Below, in pieces: positions 48,793 to 58,282 of a stretch of 64,000 bases of DNA. The stretch covers positions 62,001-126,000 of the forward strand of contig JAOULX010000009.1 in assembly GCA_029881795.1 (NCBI GenBank), written 5' to 3'. The first letter of the stretch is position 1. The number at the start of each line of letters is the position of its first letter. The DNA is from Gammaproteobacteria bacterium. GTDB taxonomy: Bacteria; Pseudomonadota; Gammaproteobacteria; SZUA-229. The notes beneath the pieces were generated by a model. It did not search any database and was not told where the DNA came from. It worked only from the letters and a program-made list of their open reading frames with translations. The position numbers and the translations under genes are program-made.

Positions 48793-50415
48793 TTATTTTT
48801 TACTGATCGATGTAATAACATAACCGTCTTCACCCTTTTCAAGATGAAACTGTACCGCATCTCCCTCCTTTAAACCGCTAACGTCAAGGCCATGTTTAAA
48901 TTGAAAATCCATAGTCATAGACGGCCAGCTAATTGCCGGAATAGGTTCATGCGACATATTTAGTTTATGCTCGTTAGCCGAAACGCTCTTAATAACACCG
49001 TTACCCATAATCATCGACGCAGTAGTCGAAGGCGTTCTCATATTAGAAGACATCTCTGAAGACTCTTTCATGCTTTTAGATGATGTATCTGTCATCCGCA
49101 TTAAACTGGCCTTCAGACTGGCTTCAGAATCAATTAAGAAGTGTCCCGACAGAACAATGCTCTCGCCTTCTTTTAAACCTTTTTTAATTTCTACAAAACC
49201 ACCGCTCTCGATACCGGCAACGACTTTACGTGGTACAAACTTTCCTTCACCCAGATCGATAATCACACGCTGATCTTTACCGGTACGGATTAATGCTTCT
49301 GTCGGTATGATGATCAAATCTTTTACTGCGCCACCATAGATCGCAACTCTGGCAAACATATTGGGTTTTAACAATTCACCGGGATTATCAAAACGCAGTC
49401 TTGCTTTTAAGGTTCTTGTTTTGTTATCCAGCTGTGGATAGACGTATTCAACGTTACCTTCCCATGTCTTGCCAGGAATAAACCCTAACGTAACATCTGC
49501 AAACTGCCCGACCTGTACCCAGTTAGCCTGACGTTCAAAAACTTCTGCCAACAACCAGACCGACGATAAGTCTGCCAGACTCATGGTGACAGTTCCCGGT
49601 TTCACATACATACCTTCTCTTACTTTAAGTTTTGAAACCACCCCATCTTGCGGCGCAAATACAGTAATTGTTTGCGGAACACGACGTGATTTTGCCAGCT
49701 CTTTTATTTGCTGATTACTCACTCCCAGTGACTGCAGCCGATCAGTTGATGCGCGAATCAGACTGCGTGTTTTTGAATTAATCGCCTGCACATATTCTTC
49801 CATTGCATTAACAATGCTCGGTGAATAAAATTCGAATAATTTCGCGCCTTTTTTTACACGCTCACCTTCTGATTGCGTAAAGAGCTTTTGAATCCAGCCA
49901 TCAGTACGTAAATGCACATGGCTCAGCATGGTTTCGTCGTAATCGATATAACCGACCGTATCAATTTTTCGCCACAGCTTACCTTTTGTTACCTCTGCAC
50001 TCCTAACTCCCATGTTATTCACCATAGCAGGTGATACTGTCACCACTGCGCCGCTTTCGTCCGGCTCATAAAATGGCACCAGATCCATACCCATTGGTGA
50101 TTTACCAGGTTCATCTCTGCGATAATTCGCATCCATCGGCGCAACCCAGTAAAGAATTTTTCGTTCTTTCTTGGCAACTGGCTTTTCCTCTTCTAATTTA
50201 ATTAAATCCATACCACAGATCGGACAATTACCTGGCTCAGCTTTAATAATTTGCGGGTGCATGGGACAAACATAGTTCGGATCAGCATGCTTACCGGCAT
50301 GTTCAACAGCCGTTTCTTTTTCTGTCATTCCATTATCAGTAGATAACATTGACGACAAGCCCCAGCCACCACCCATTGCAATAATGATGAGGCCTATGAT
50401 TATATTTTTATTCAT
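48793..50415 (-). CDS. cusB: CusB-type periplasmic adaptor with HMBD and C-terminal CusF domain
   Basis: 540 residues. N-terminal membrane anchor, then a heavy-metal-binding domain (YVCPMHPQ ... CPICGMDL, about 48-70) and a second PMxxxx-GMDL-like site (APMDANY, SPMGMDLVPFY, about 90-115). The usual barrel-sandwich, hairpin and membrane-proximal domains follow. The last 70 residues (from about 465, MIMGNGVIKSV, W and M in ISWPSMTMDF) form a CusF-like Cu/Ag chaperone, so CusF is fused rather than free. Overlaps cusC by 4 bp. Confidence 0.95.
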   Translation of the reverse strand: MNKNIIIGLIIIAMGGGWGLSSMLSTDNGMTEKETAVEHAGKHADPNYVCPMHPQIIKAEPGNCPICGMDLIKLEEEKPVAKKERKILYWVAPMDANYRRDEPGKSPMGMDLVPFYEPDESGAVVTVSPAMVNNMGVRSAEVTKGKLWRKIDTVGYIDYDETMLSHVHLRTDGWIQKLFTQSEGERVKKGAKLFEFYSPSIVNAMEEYVQAINSKTRSLIRASTDRLQSLGVSNQQIKELAKSRRVPQTITVFAPQDGVVSKLKVREGMYVKPGTVTMSLADLSSVWLLAEVFERQANWVQVGQFADVTLGFIPGKTWEGNVEYVYPQLDNKTRTLKARLRFDNPGELLKPNMFARVAIYGGAVKDLIIIPTEALIRTGKDQRVIIDLGEGKFVPRKVVAGIESGGFVEIKKGLKEGESIVLSGHFLIDSEASLKASLMRMTDTSSKSMKESSEMSSNMRTPSTTASMIMGNGVIKSVSANEHKLNMSHEPIPAISWPSMTMDFQFKHGLDVSGLKEGDAVQFHLEKGEDGYVITSISKK

Positions 50416-51680
50416 GATTCTTCTCCGACCAGATAACGTATTTCAGTTAATACGTTGGCCTTTTCAACAATAAGTTTTAAATGAGATAACTGCGCTTTAA
50501 ATTCAGATACGCGTGCACGTGTTAATGCAATGAAAGATCCGACACCACTTTGATATGCAGACATCGCCGCTTTGGCATTTTGTTTGGCCTGAGGCAGTAC
50601 TTTTTCCTGATAACGGGTAATCCGTTTTATCACTTTATACCAGCGGGATTTTTGCTGTTGCAGCTTTGTGTTAAGTGCTATTAGCAGATCCTGTCGCTGA
50701 TATTTTTTAGCCATTAAAAGCTGTTGACTGGCAACAATATCTCTGTCCTGCTTATTCGCGGTAAAAACAGGCAGACTGACTACTGCCATCATACTTAAAA
50801 AATCAGGACGCTCGCCTCCTATCATTGCCGGATTATCACCACTGCGCACGCCGTAACTAATATCAAAACCCCATTGTGCACTGTTTTTTTCTTTTGCCAG
50901 ATCTACGTCATTTTCGGCTATATTCAGCATCGCATCTTGCTGGCTCACTTCTGGGTGTGTAAGCAATAGATTCTCAGACATTTGCTCGACTGATAACATT
51001 AGCTCAGACAGAAAATCGGTTGATGGATCAAGCGGCAAACTGGCCATTTCGCTTCCCAGCCACTGCGCCAATGCCGCTCTGGCGACCTCCAGTTCTGACT
51101 CAGCTTTTTCCAGCCTGTCTTCGATCAGTGAAAACTCAACCTCCGCCTGTAAAACATCCTGCTGTTTTTTACGGCCGGCAACATATTGTGACTGGCTGAC
51201 ACTAACCAACTGCTTAAACAAGCCGGTATTGGTTTTAATAATGTCACGCTCATGCTCTTTTAAATAAACCATTAGCCATGCTTTGCGTACTATATTTCTC
51301 AGCTTTGCCTTGCGCTTATTTTTATCAGCTGACATCAAGCCTGCTTTTGACAGCCATTTTTTTGAATTAATTTCCGCACTGTCTCCGCGCGGTAACATTT
51401 GTTTGTATCCGATCACTACCTGAGTCATTTGCTCCTGCTCAAGATCATAACTGTCGACCGGCACAGCCAGCGCACCAAATTTAAAAACCGGGTCAGCCCA
51501 GCTGTCGGCTGCTACTGATTTTTCTGCCATTGCCTCTGCAGCAAGCTGCTGACTTTGCATTATCAAATCACGCTGTATCGCAATTTCTTCTGCATCTGCC
51601 AGACTCAAGTTCGGTTCTGCCAGTGCAGCTGAACCAAATAGCAGTACACTGCAGGCAAGCATATAATTTTGTAATTTCAT
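50412..51680 (-). CDS. cusC: TolC-family outer-membrane factor (CusC-like)
   Basis: 422 residues, signal peptide about 1-21 (AALA). Two repeated helix-strand-helix modules typical of TolC, with QLVSVSQSQYVAGRKKQQDVLQAEVE as first helix pair and YQSGVGSFIALTRARVSEF as second. It completes the tripartite pump. Confidence 0.92.
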   Translation of the reverse strand: MKLQNYMLACSVLLFGSAALAEPNLSLADAEEIAIQRDLIMQSQQLAAEAMAEKSVAADSWADPVFKFGALAVPVDSYDLEQEQMTQVVIGYKQMLPRGDSAEINSKKWLSKAGLMSADKNKRKAKLRNIVRKAWLMVYLKEHERDIIKTNTGLFKQLVSVSQSQYVAGRKKQQDVLQAEVEFSLIEDRLEKAESELEVARAALAQWLGSEMASLPLDPSTDFLSELMLSVEQMSENLLLTHPEVSQQDAMLNIAENDVDLAKEKNSAQWGFDISYGVRSGDNPAMIGGERPDFLSMMAVVSLPVFTANKQDRDIVASQQLLMAKKYQRQDLLIALNTKLQQQKSRWYKVIKRITRYQEKVLPQAKQNAKAAMSAYQSGVGSFIALTRARVSEFKAQLSHLKLIVEKANVLTEIRYLVGEES

Positions 51681-51754
51681 TTTTTTATCCCGAAAAAGAT
51701 CAATGTAAACACACAGCCTTGTTTAAGGCCGGGTCAGTCAATCAATGGGATATA

Positions 51755-52135
51755 TCAGATCCGGAGAAGCCCGGTTTGTTCAGATATCGAGGGGCCGTAA
51801 TCTATCAGCCCGGAATAATATGAAATCCTGCTGATAGCAATCACAGCAGGAACAGACACCGACAACACCACATTAGCAGGAATCAGTGACAGGTTAATCA
51901 GCGAAACCGCCTCAGCACCGGCATTACTCTGGTTGTCCAACGCAATTACCGACTCGCACAAAACGGGCTTACAATGCGCCGACATATCATGCCCCATCGC
52001 CTTGTGTTGCTGCATTTCCTGCATCATAAAAGCATGTGCACTGGTCTGCACTGCCAGCCCCAGCGAAGACAATACAAAAAAGCACAGAACTATTCTGCTG
52101 ACCTTTTTTTGTAATCTGTGCATGAGGTAATACAT
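51755..52135 (-). CDS. Met/His-rich secreted protein leading the cus operon
   Basis: 126 residues with a signal peptide (about 10-33, ending SAHA). Directly after it comes MMQEMQQHKAMGHDMSAHC, a dense set of Met, His and Cys that suits Cu(I)/Ag(I) binding. The rest is hydrophobic and not assigned. It lies 74 bp upstream of cusC on the same strand and may be a periplasmic metal scavenger or sensor. A Fur-like AT-rich motif (GATAATCAT on the minus strand) lies about 25-35 bp upstream of its start. Confidence 0.7.
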   Translation of the reverse strand: MYYLMHRLQKKVSRIVLCFFVLSSLGLAVQTSAHAFMMQEMQQHKAMGHDMSAHCKPVLCESVIALDNQSNAGAEAVSLINLSLIPANVVLSVSVPAVIAISRISYYSGLIDYGPSISEQTGLLRI

Positions 52136-52252
52136 GTGCTGGTCTTTTATCTCTTTAAAATTATGATTATCGTCAAATACTAGTGCTTATGACCCGTTAA
52201 ATCAATACTGGTTCCGTTATTTTATTATTTATTAAATCCCGATCTCTATTTC

Positions 52253-53089
52253 TCATTTCGAGGGCAAAACTTTCATCAGATAGTTAAGCAAAGAACGACG
52301 ATTTTCATCTATTTTAAACGTTTGATTATGCAAGCCTGACATCATGTGCATGGTCTTAGGTAAGGCTGCGGCTTCAAACAATAGACCGGCATGGTAGAAG
52401 GGAATTATTTCATCCGCTTGACTATGCATTATCAGTAACGGAACTGGTGATACTTGTGCTATGTAATCCAATGGTCTGTAGTCATTATTGACTGTCAATG
52501 ACAGTGGCCACTGCAACGGCCAGGTTAACCACCAGTTTGATAAAACATCGCGCGCTATCTGCTGGTAGTCACTAAATCCGCTGATTCCAGCAAATGCGCT
52601 GACTTTATCTTTATTCATCTTTTTAGATAGCGCATAAATTCCCATAGATGCACCCAGACTCTGACCGATTACCACTATTTTTTTCTGATTGCCTCTTCTA
52701 TAAGCGTAATCTATAGCAGCAGTTATATCTGCCATTAACCCTGCAATTTCCGGTTTTCCACCAGATAATCCAAAGCCCCTGTAGTCAAACAGTAAAACAT
52801 CAAATCCGTAACGAGTAAGCCAGTAGGCATTGGCCAAATGATAGGTAATATTTCCGGCATTACCATGTAAAAACACAAGCGTCGATCTGTATTTTGAATC
52901 AGTATGTGGTAACCACCAGCCGTGCAAATCGACTCCATCGACTGATAAAAAATTTACATTCTGGTAATTTACCTCTGTTTTTTCTATATCAAAAGCATGG
53001 TTTTTATGCGGCTGAAAAATCAACTGTGTACAAGCAGACAATAACGAACCCATTAACAACAATATGATTGCTTTTATGATCATATTCAT
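52253..53089 (-). CDS. Lipoprotein alpha/beta hydrolase
   Basis: 278 residues. Lipobox LLSAC (C20) predicts a lipoprotein. Alpha/beta-hydrolase features: oxyanion LHGNAGN, nucleophile GQSLG, acid near HSQADEIIPF, and catalytic His in SGLHNQTF. It resembles the BEM46/YfhR-like group (serine peptidase or esterase). It stands alone, 47 bp after the DUF4105 gene on the same strand. Confidence 0.88.
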   Translation of the reverse strand: MNMIIKAIILLLMGSLLSACTQLIFQPHKNHAFDIEKTEVNYQNVNFLSVDGVDLHGWWLPHTDSKYRSTLVFLHGNAGNITYHLANAYWLTRYGFDVLLFDYRGFGLSGGKPEIAGLMADITAAIDYAYRRGNQKKIVVIGQSLGASMGIYALSKKMNKDKVSAFAGISGFSDYQQIARDVLSNWWLTWPLQWPLSLTVNNDYRPLDYIAQVSPVPLLIMHSQADEIIPFYHAGLLFEAAALPKTMHMMSGLHNQTFKIDENRRSLLNYLMKVLPSK

Positions 53090-53136
53090 ACACTCATATT
53101 CCTTGCAAATACCCTACGCTTTAGCTAGATACATTA

Positions 53137-55059
53137 TCACCAGTATAAACTCAGACCAATAGCGATTTCACTTTCAACATTACGCTCATAATCAAACCGG
53201 ATATCCCAGTCACGGCTGCTACCAAATCGATTTTCCCATTTAATACGCATATCCTCTGACTGCATACCATCCAGATACTCCTGGTAAGTGACTTTTAATC
53301 TGGATTTCCAGCTGGTCAGCGGATAGCCTAGCACGCCCGCAGTCAGTGCCATACTGATCTGCCCATAATTCTGATACTCTGTCTGCGCATTAAATTCAAA
53401 CATACTATAAACAGACGAGCGGCTTGAAAATATCGATACCGCCTTGCCGATACCGCCACCTACTTTAAAAACATCACAATCAATACAACTCAGGTTTTGA
53501 TTTTCAAACCCGAATTTAATCTTCCAGGCCAGCCCTCCATCACCGGGCAACCCTGTACGGGAAACGTTTAAGGTTTCTACACTGACTATATCCAGTTTTT
53601 TAATCGCGGCCATCTTGTCCAGTAACACCAGCTCAATATCAAACATCGTTAAGTGTGAATTTGGCAGCCGCCCCTTATCAAGGCTTAGCATGTCAAAATA
53701 AGCCGGCCTCAACCGTAAACTTGCACCCGAGCCTAAGACACTGTTTGTGAGCACGCCATATCGCATCATTGACGGCAAAGGACCATTACGGGGCGGCTCA
53801 TCTTCATACTTCTCGCCCACATTCAGTCCACCAACAGCAGATATCTTAAAGCGCTCAACCAGCAACTGGCGCTTGATCTGTTTTAACTGTTTATCATCCG
53901 CTTCTAAAACAATTCTGTATTCGTAATAATCAAATAACGTATCGATCAGTTCTATTTTTTCTCTGTCAGAAAGAAGTAGATAAGTTTTATGTGAAAAATC
54001 TATGTTTTCAACCAGTAATGACAACACTTGCTGCAATTTCTCATCAAGAAGTTTATATTTACTGTAGAACAAGTTCTGCCGGGAAGGTATCCATTTCACT
54101 TGCTTGACCAGCGGCCGTCCCTGTATTTTCACTTCTGCCAAACGCTCGAATGCATATGCCGGCATAGACCACGGCAAACTTCTGGAGTACAACGGTTTAT
54201 CAACAACAAGTTCTAGCAGCTCTGCCATTCGATAGGCGCAGTTTTCTTTCAAAAAATAATAAACAAACTCCCTACCTAACAATTCCCAGCTGTGCGCAAC
54301 TATTTCATCGACCTGTGCTTTATTCAGCTCAAGCACATATTCCCACATATCACGCATTTCGTTTTCTACATAGATATGATTGTTACGATAAAATTTCTCA
54401 TGCGAGAAAACCGATTCATAGCCACCGAATAACCCTTTGGCAATATATGCTATCTGGTTTTCATTATCCGGTACAATCGCACCAAAGTTTACCGACTGAT
54501 CAAGGAGATCTGACCCCTGCGCTGACCGGTTACTATTTAACTTTAATAAAATATGACCATAATACGATGCAGGATTACCGAGGTAACCTGTAGCAAATAC
54601 AAGACTAATTGATTCTATAGTGTTGTTATTTGAGTAGGCATTGAATTTTTCACAGTTAATTGCTGGTGGCTTTACAGCTCCCCAGCCAAGTGTTTTTTCC
54701 AGCCATTTAAAGCGCGCCACAAACTGGCATTGAGGGTGCAAATCCAGATTGTCACCAGACGGTTGATAGAACCCCTTGAGACTGGCTATCAATTCTGACT
54801 TAGGATTATCTCGGCCATCAGCTGCTAGAAAAAAACCGGCTGATATGATTTCACTACGTAAACCCGACTGGCTACCCGGCTCAGATTTATAATGCAGCAG
54901 TGAATTCCAGAAGGCTTGCCTATATAATTTTTTTTCGAGCGCTTTATTTATCAGATTATCTACGACTGGCTCAGCAACTGCTGCACTAGAAAAAACAATA
55001 ACCAGAAGAAACAACGAAACTACAAGAGACTTTGACATACAACCTGATACTGCGTTCAA
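53137..55059 (-). CDS. DUF4105 (Lnb-type periplasmic) protein
   Basis: 640 residues. Signal peptide about 10-29 (VAEP). The DUF4105 core (about 150-330) contains LVFATGYLGNPASYYGHILLKL, the segment ENEMRDMWEYVLEL, and a papain-like CAYRMAELLEL cysteine near 277. A C-terminal beta-rich half with outer-membrane-like strands follows and ends with LSLYW. Members are putative periplasmic amidases or proteases; biochemical role unknown. Likely operon with DUF3015 and the lipoprotein hydrolase. Confidence 0.85.
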   Translation of the reverse strand: MNAVSGCMSKSLVVSLFLLVIVFSSAAVAEPVVDNLINKALEKKLYRQAFWNSLLHYKSEPGSQSGLRSEIISAGFFLAADGRDNPKSELIASLKGFYQPSGDNLDLHPQCQFVARFKWLEKTLGWGAVKPPAINCEKFNAYSNNNTIESISLVFATGYLGNPASYYGHILLKLNSNRSAQGSDLLDQSVNFGAIVPDNENQIAYIAKGLFGGYESVFSHEKFYRNNHIYVENEMRDMWEYVLELNKAQVDEIVAHSWELLGREFVYYFLKENCAYRMAELLELVVDKPLYSRSLPWSMPAYAFERLAEVKIQGRPLVKQVKWIPSRQNLFYSKYKLLDEKLQQVLSLLVENIDFSHKTYLLLSDREKIELIDTLFDYYEYRIVLEADDKQLKQIKRQLLVERFKISAVGGLNVGEKYEDEPPRNGPLPSMMRYGVLTNSVLGSGASLRLRPAYFDMLSLDKGRLPNSHLTMFDIELVLLDKMAAIKKLDIVSVETLNVSRTGLPGDGGLAWKIKFGFENQNLSCIDCDVFKVGGGIGKAVSIFSSRSSVYSMFEFNAQTEYQNYGQISMALTAGVLGYPLTSWKSRLKVTYQEYLDGMQSEDMRIKWENRFGSSRDWDIRFDYERNVESEIAIGLSLYW

Positions 55060-55141
55060 AAATTTACCACCCCAATCAATAAGAGCCTGCTGACAACGTC
55101 AGAAGGCTCTTAGAATTACTAACTATTATATTATTTAATAA

Positions 55142-55633
55142 TTAGATAATCTGACACTGTGCTGCATACTCAGTGCTGACTTTGTTTCTAACAACTTCAT
55201 GGTATTCTTTAGCACGCATTGTAGTTGATTTTTCAGCGTTCGCAGGATTACTCATAGACTTAGAGACATCACCACGAATTGAACCAATGATGTCAGTATG
55301 AGAAGCGCTTTCACAACCCATGATATTTAACATTGCAGTAATGTGTTTACCTTCACCCTTTGCGGTTTCTTCTTCAAGGTTGGCATAAGTATTCATAATA
55401 TAAGCTGCAGTCGCTGCACCCTTACCTTTACAAGAGTCTTCACTGGCAGCAGCAGATGTTAAAGCCGTTGTACCTAAATCCCAGATAATATTTGAAATAA
55501 TTGCACCCGTTGGGTTGTCATCAAAAATCATTGCACCAATACCACATTCTTTATACGCATCTTTAGCCGAACCTGTAGCAGGGAAAACCAGCGCAAATGC
55601 AAGCAAAGCAACTATTTTACTTATTTTTTTCAT
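55142..55633 (-). CDS. DUF3015 family secreted protein
   Basis: 163 residues, signal peptide about 1-23 (GSAKD). CGIGAMIF and the paired Ser-Cys segments (EDSCKGKG, MGCESASH) are typical of DUF3015, often encoded next to DUF4105. Four cysteines in the mature part may form disulfides. It is upstream of the DUF4105 gene by 82 bp with a stem-loop between them (AAGAGCC/GGCTCTT at 55081-55111, no T-run). Confidence 0.88.
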   Translation of the reverse strand: MKKISKIVALLAFALVFPATGSAKDAYKECGIGAMIFDDNPTGAIISNIIWDLGTTALTSAAASEDSCKGKGAATAAYIMNTYANLEEETAKGEGKHITAMLNIMGCESASHTDIIGSIRGDVSKSMSNPANAEKSTTMRAKEYHEVVRNKVSTEYAAQCQII

Positions 55634-56159
55634 TATCTATTCCTCAGTAATTTTTAATTTTTGATACATTAGTTCTGCATCGCCTTTAACAATAGCCAGT
55701 TATCAACCTAAGTCAAGTATTTACTGTCCGAGTATTTCACAATTCGCATATTGGTTTTTCATGAGCTAAAAAAATCTTAGCATATGCACCCTCTCTTTCA
55801 GACACGCCTCAATTGAGAGACCTTTAACTGGGTAATAACACAATGCAAAAATTCATATTTAAATATTCGTATATAAGAAGACAATAATAAATCTTCCATC
55901 ATTTTCAGACATAACCATTCTAATCCCTCAAAGCATCATCCACCACCACTCAGTTTAGTGGTGACAAGGTTTTTTTCACAACCATTTAAACATCGACAGT
56001 TATTTCGGTGATCTACCTGCATCTGATTCTTTAAATTGATTCATACTGAACCCCATCAGAGCACTGGTTATTGTACTCAACTCATTTCAAGTGGATTCGC
56101 CTTATCCATCGCTAACTCGAAAACAGCCTACGCTTACAAAAAATTATATGTTATCTCTA
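55634..56159. other. Non-coding stretch with one orphan hairpin
   Basis: About 520 bp without a supported gene. Contains the plus-strand stem CACCACT/AGTGGTG (55944-55963) followed by a T7 run at 55970-55976, shaped like a terminator although no plus-strand gene ends here. The right end merges into the cbbR relic. Confidence 0.5.
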
Positions 56160-56872
56160 ACGAATAAACTGACCGACCTCTACTGCCTGCTTGATCGCTT
56201 CGTTACTCGACATTTCTATACTGTATGAAACGGCACATCGTGTTCTGCAAAAAATCGCTCTATCGTACCCAGTGTACCAGAGCCTGTTTCACGCACGGCA
56301 AAGTGTTCCACGGCAAAACGGCTTAATGCTATGTTTGTTTCTTTGACCAGCAGATGCTCTGACGATGCAACTGTGTCCAGCGGATTGCTCATAAATGCTT
56401 TTGCATCAACCTCAATATCATCCGGTGGCTTCCCCATAATCACCAGTTCAGGTTCGTTTTCTTCGAGTTGATTGCGCAAGCTATCCGGTTAGTTACATCG
56501 ATATTTATTTGCACACCTTCAAAACGCTTGGAGAAAGCGGCCAGTAAACGTGTTGCGAAATAGCTTGCTGTGGTTGCGACCGAGACTCTCAAATGACTGC
56601 TGCGTAGAGCTTTCATTGACTCGGCTACAGTTTCTGCTTCGTCCAATAGCTGAAATATCTATTTACTATATATAGAATTCTTTTCCAACATCCGTCAGAT
56701 ACAGCTTTTTACTCAGCATTTCAAATAGCGGTAATCCGACATTCTCTTCTAATTGTTTGATTTGCCTAGGAACAGCTGGCTGGCTCATATGCAAAGTCTC
56801 GGCAGTGCGGGTATAGCTCAATAAACCGCAGCTGATTCAAACACTTCAAGCCGCCTAAATGTAATATGTATA
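56160..56872 (-). pseudogene. cbbR: Degraded LysR-type regulator (CbbR-like)
   Basis: Joining frames on the minus strand rebuilds a LysR protein. [12 protein letters not shown] starts the helix-turn-helix; QPAVPRQIKQLEENVGLPLFE and KKLYLTDVGKEFY complete it. The substrate-binding domain follows, with LRVSVATTASYFATRLL, DVTNR, ELVIMGKPPDD, FMSNPLD, VRETGSGT, and, in another frame, MSSNEAIKQAVE. There are several frameshifts and in-frame stops. It is divergent from the RuBisCO relic, the standard cbbR-cbb position. Confidence 0.85.
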
Positions 56873-57000
56873 AGTCTATGGTTAATATCAGATTCATTGA
56901 GGTTTCGTTATGGTATATAAATCTTATAGGCACAATCCTAGTTAAAGGTGGTTATTTTCACCATCTTGCAGAACCGAATTTATTAATAGGAGACCATCCA

Positions 57001-57390
57001 TTGGCTTTATTAGATCAAACAGGTCATTATTCTGACCTGAGCTTAAAAGAAGATAGTTTACTTGCTGGTAGCAAGCACATCTTTGTTGTTTACACTATAG
57101 AACCTGCTGATTGTTACGGCTATTTAGATACTGCTGCCCACTTTGCTGTAAAATCTTCAACCATTACTAACGTTGAAGTTTCAACGACTGACGACTTCAC
57201 CACAAGTGTTACGCATTAGTTTATGAAATCGATCAACCAAAGGCATCATGAAGACCGCCTAACCGAACGAACTATTCGACCGCAACTTTGTCGGTGGATG
57301 CGCAATGATCCTCTCTTTCCTGACTCTGACAATTGGTAGCAACCAAGGCATGGGGGGACATCAAAAACACTCAAATGTTAGACTTCTAAA
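57001..57390 (+). pseudogene. cbbM: Truncated, frameshifted form II RuBisCO large chain
   Basis: From 57001: [42 protein letters not shown] and [10 protein letters not shown] match the form II N-terminal domain. After a stop the sequence continues in shifted frames with [32 protein letters not shown] and [10 protein letters not shown], then a last shift to [10 protein letters not shown] and stop. Only about the first 125 of some 460 residues remain; the catalytic barrel is absent. The start codon itself seems damaged (ATTGGCT after an AGGAGA site). Confidence 0.88.
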
Positions 57391-57927
57391 TATCATCTAA
57401 ATGTAACAAAAGTTTAACTGTCCAGCACTAGAGCCCGGCTTTTCCACCCGTATGACGTCTGTTAATTGAAGACACAGAAAAAGCATTTAGGGATTATCAG
57501 CAAGAGGCATCTACACTCTTCGCATCAGTCTGGATAAAAAAGCGGATCAATATATTGAAGTTATCTTTGATAATAATGGCTACACCGTTATCGATAAGGT
57601 CGAAGGCTTGCCAGAAAAACCACAACAATTGCTTATCTTGCTGACCGTGTAAAGCCTGCCACAGACCATGGCTCTTACCGCACTCAATCTGAATATAGTT
57701 TAATTATTAAGATACCTACCATGAAAAATAGCGTCACCGTTTCGATTCATTTTTCGTTTAAAGGGCAACGCGACTCGCCCTCTCTGGCGATTGATATAAA
57801 TGATCAGTATTCATACGAATACGAAATGATGTAAATCAGCGAGCTGGGAAAACATCCTGATTTGAAAAATGCATTATTCGAGGCTTACACACTAGGTCAA
57901 AACACCTCACACAAATAAAAATATCGG
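57391..57927. other. Degraded sequence after the RuBisCO relic
   Basis: No intact gene. Between about 57520 and 57900 several frames read like decayed protein (for example SLDKKADQYIEVIFDNNG, then in another frame VTVSIHFSFKGQRDSPS and, after a stop, ISELGKHPDLKNALFEAY), but I do not recognise a family. It is not evidently CbbQ or CbbO. Probably part of the same decayed region. Confidence 0.5.
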
Positions 57928-58152
57928 TTAATCAAGAGCTGGTCCCAGCACAAAATCAATCACTTCAAAACCGTGGTCTTCTAAGGCAAGGGCCACATCG
58001 TCCCATTCATAGTCCGGCTTCTCTTCTTCCACCGACGAAATAATACCTGTTACATGCCTGAATAATTCATGCTCTTCATAATCATCCGGCACCTTAACCA
58101 ACCGTACCGCATTATAGTCACGCGACGGCAACACCATTAATTTATTGTTCAT
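57928..58152 (-). CDS. Small acidic hypothetical protein
   Basis: 74 residues, beginning MNNKLMVLPSRDYNAVRLVK, acidic overall and with a hydrophobic C-terminus. A GAGG ribosome-binding site lies about 9 bp before the ATG. No family recognised. It is divergent from the histidine phosphatase. Confidence 0.7.
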   Translation of the reverse strand: MNNKLMVLPSRDYNAVRLVKVPDDYEEHELFRHVTGIISSVEEEKPDYEWDDVALALEDHGFEVIDFVLGPALD

Positions 58153-58282
58153 TTAAAAACCTCGATTCTGAATTTCTGCTCGACCTGCCAAATATATCAC
58201 TACTTTTTTTAAACATTAACTTGCCAGTCTATTCAATAATGTATAAATTTAATCAACATAGCAACGATAGCAGATTTAACAC

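Noticed and set aside
55081-55111. Stem-loop between the DUF3015 and DUF4105 genes as a terminator
   Set aside because: The stem is good, but no T-run follows on the minus strand; it may be an mRNA-processing or stability hairpin instead.
56866-57219. Intact plus-strand ORF of 117 residues
   Set aside because: Its first 45 codons are upstream non-coding DNA; the rest is the beginning of the broken RuBisCO gene.
57721-57834. Small ORF starting MKNSVTVSIHF
   Set aside because: No SD, and the similar reading continues upstream and downstream across stops, so it is part of decayed sequence.
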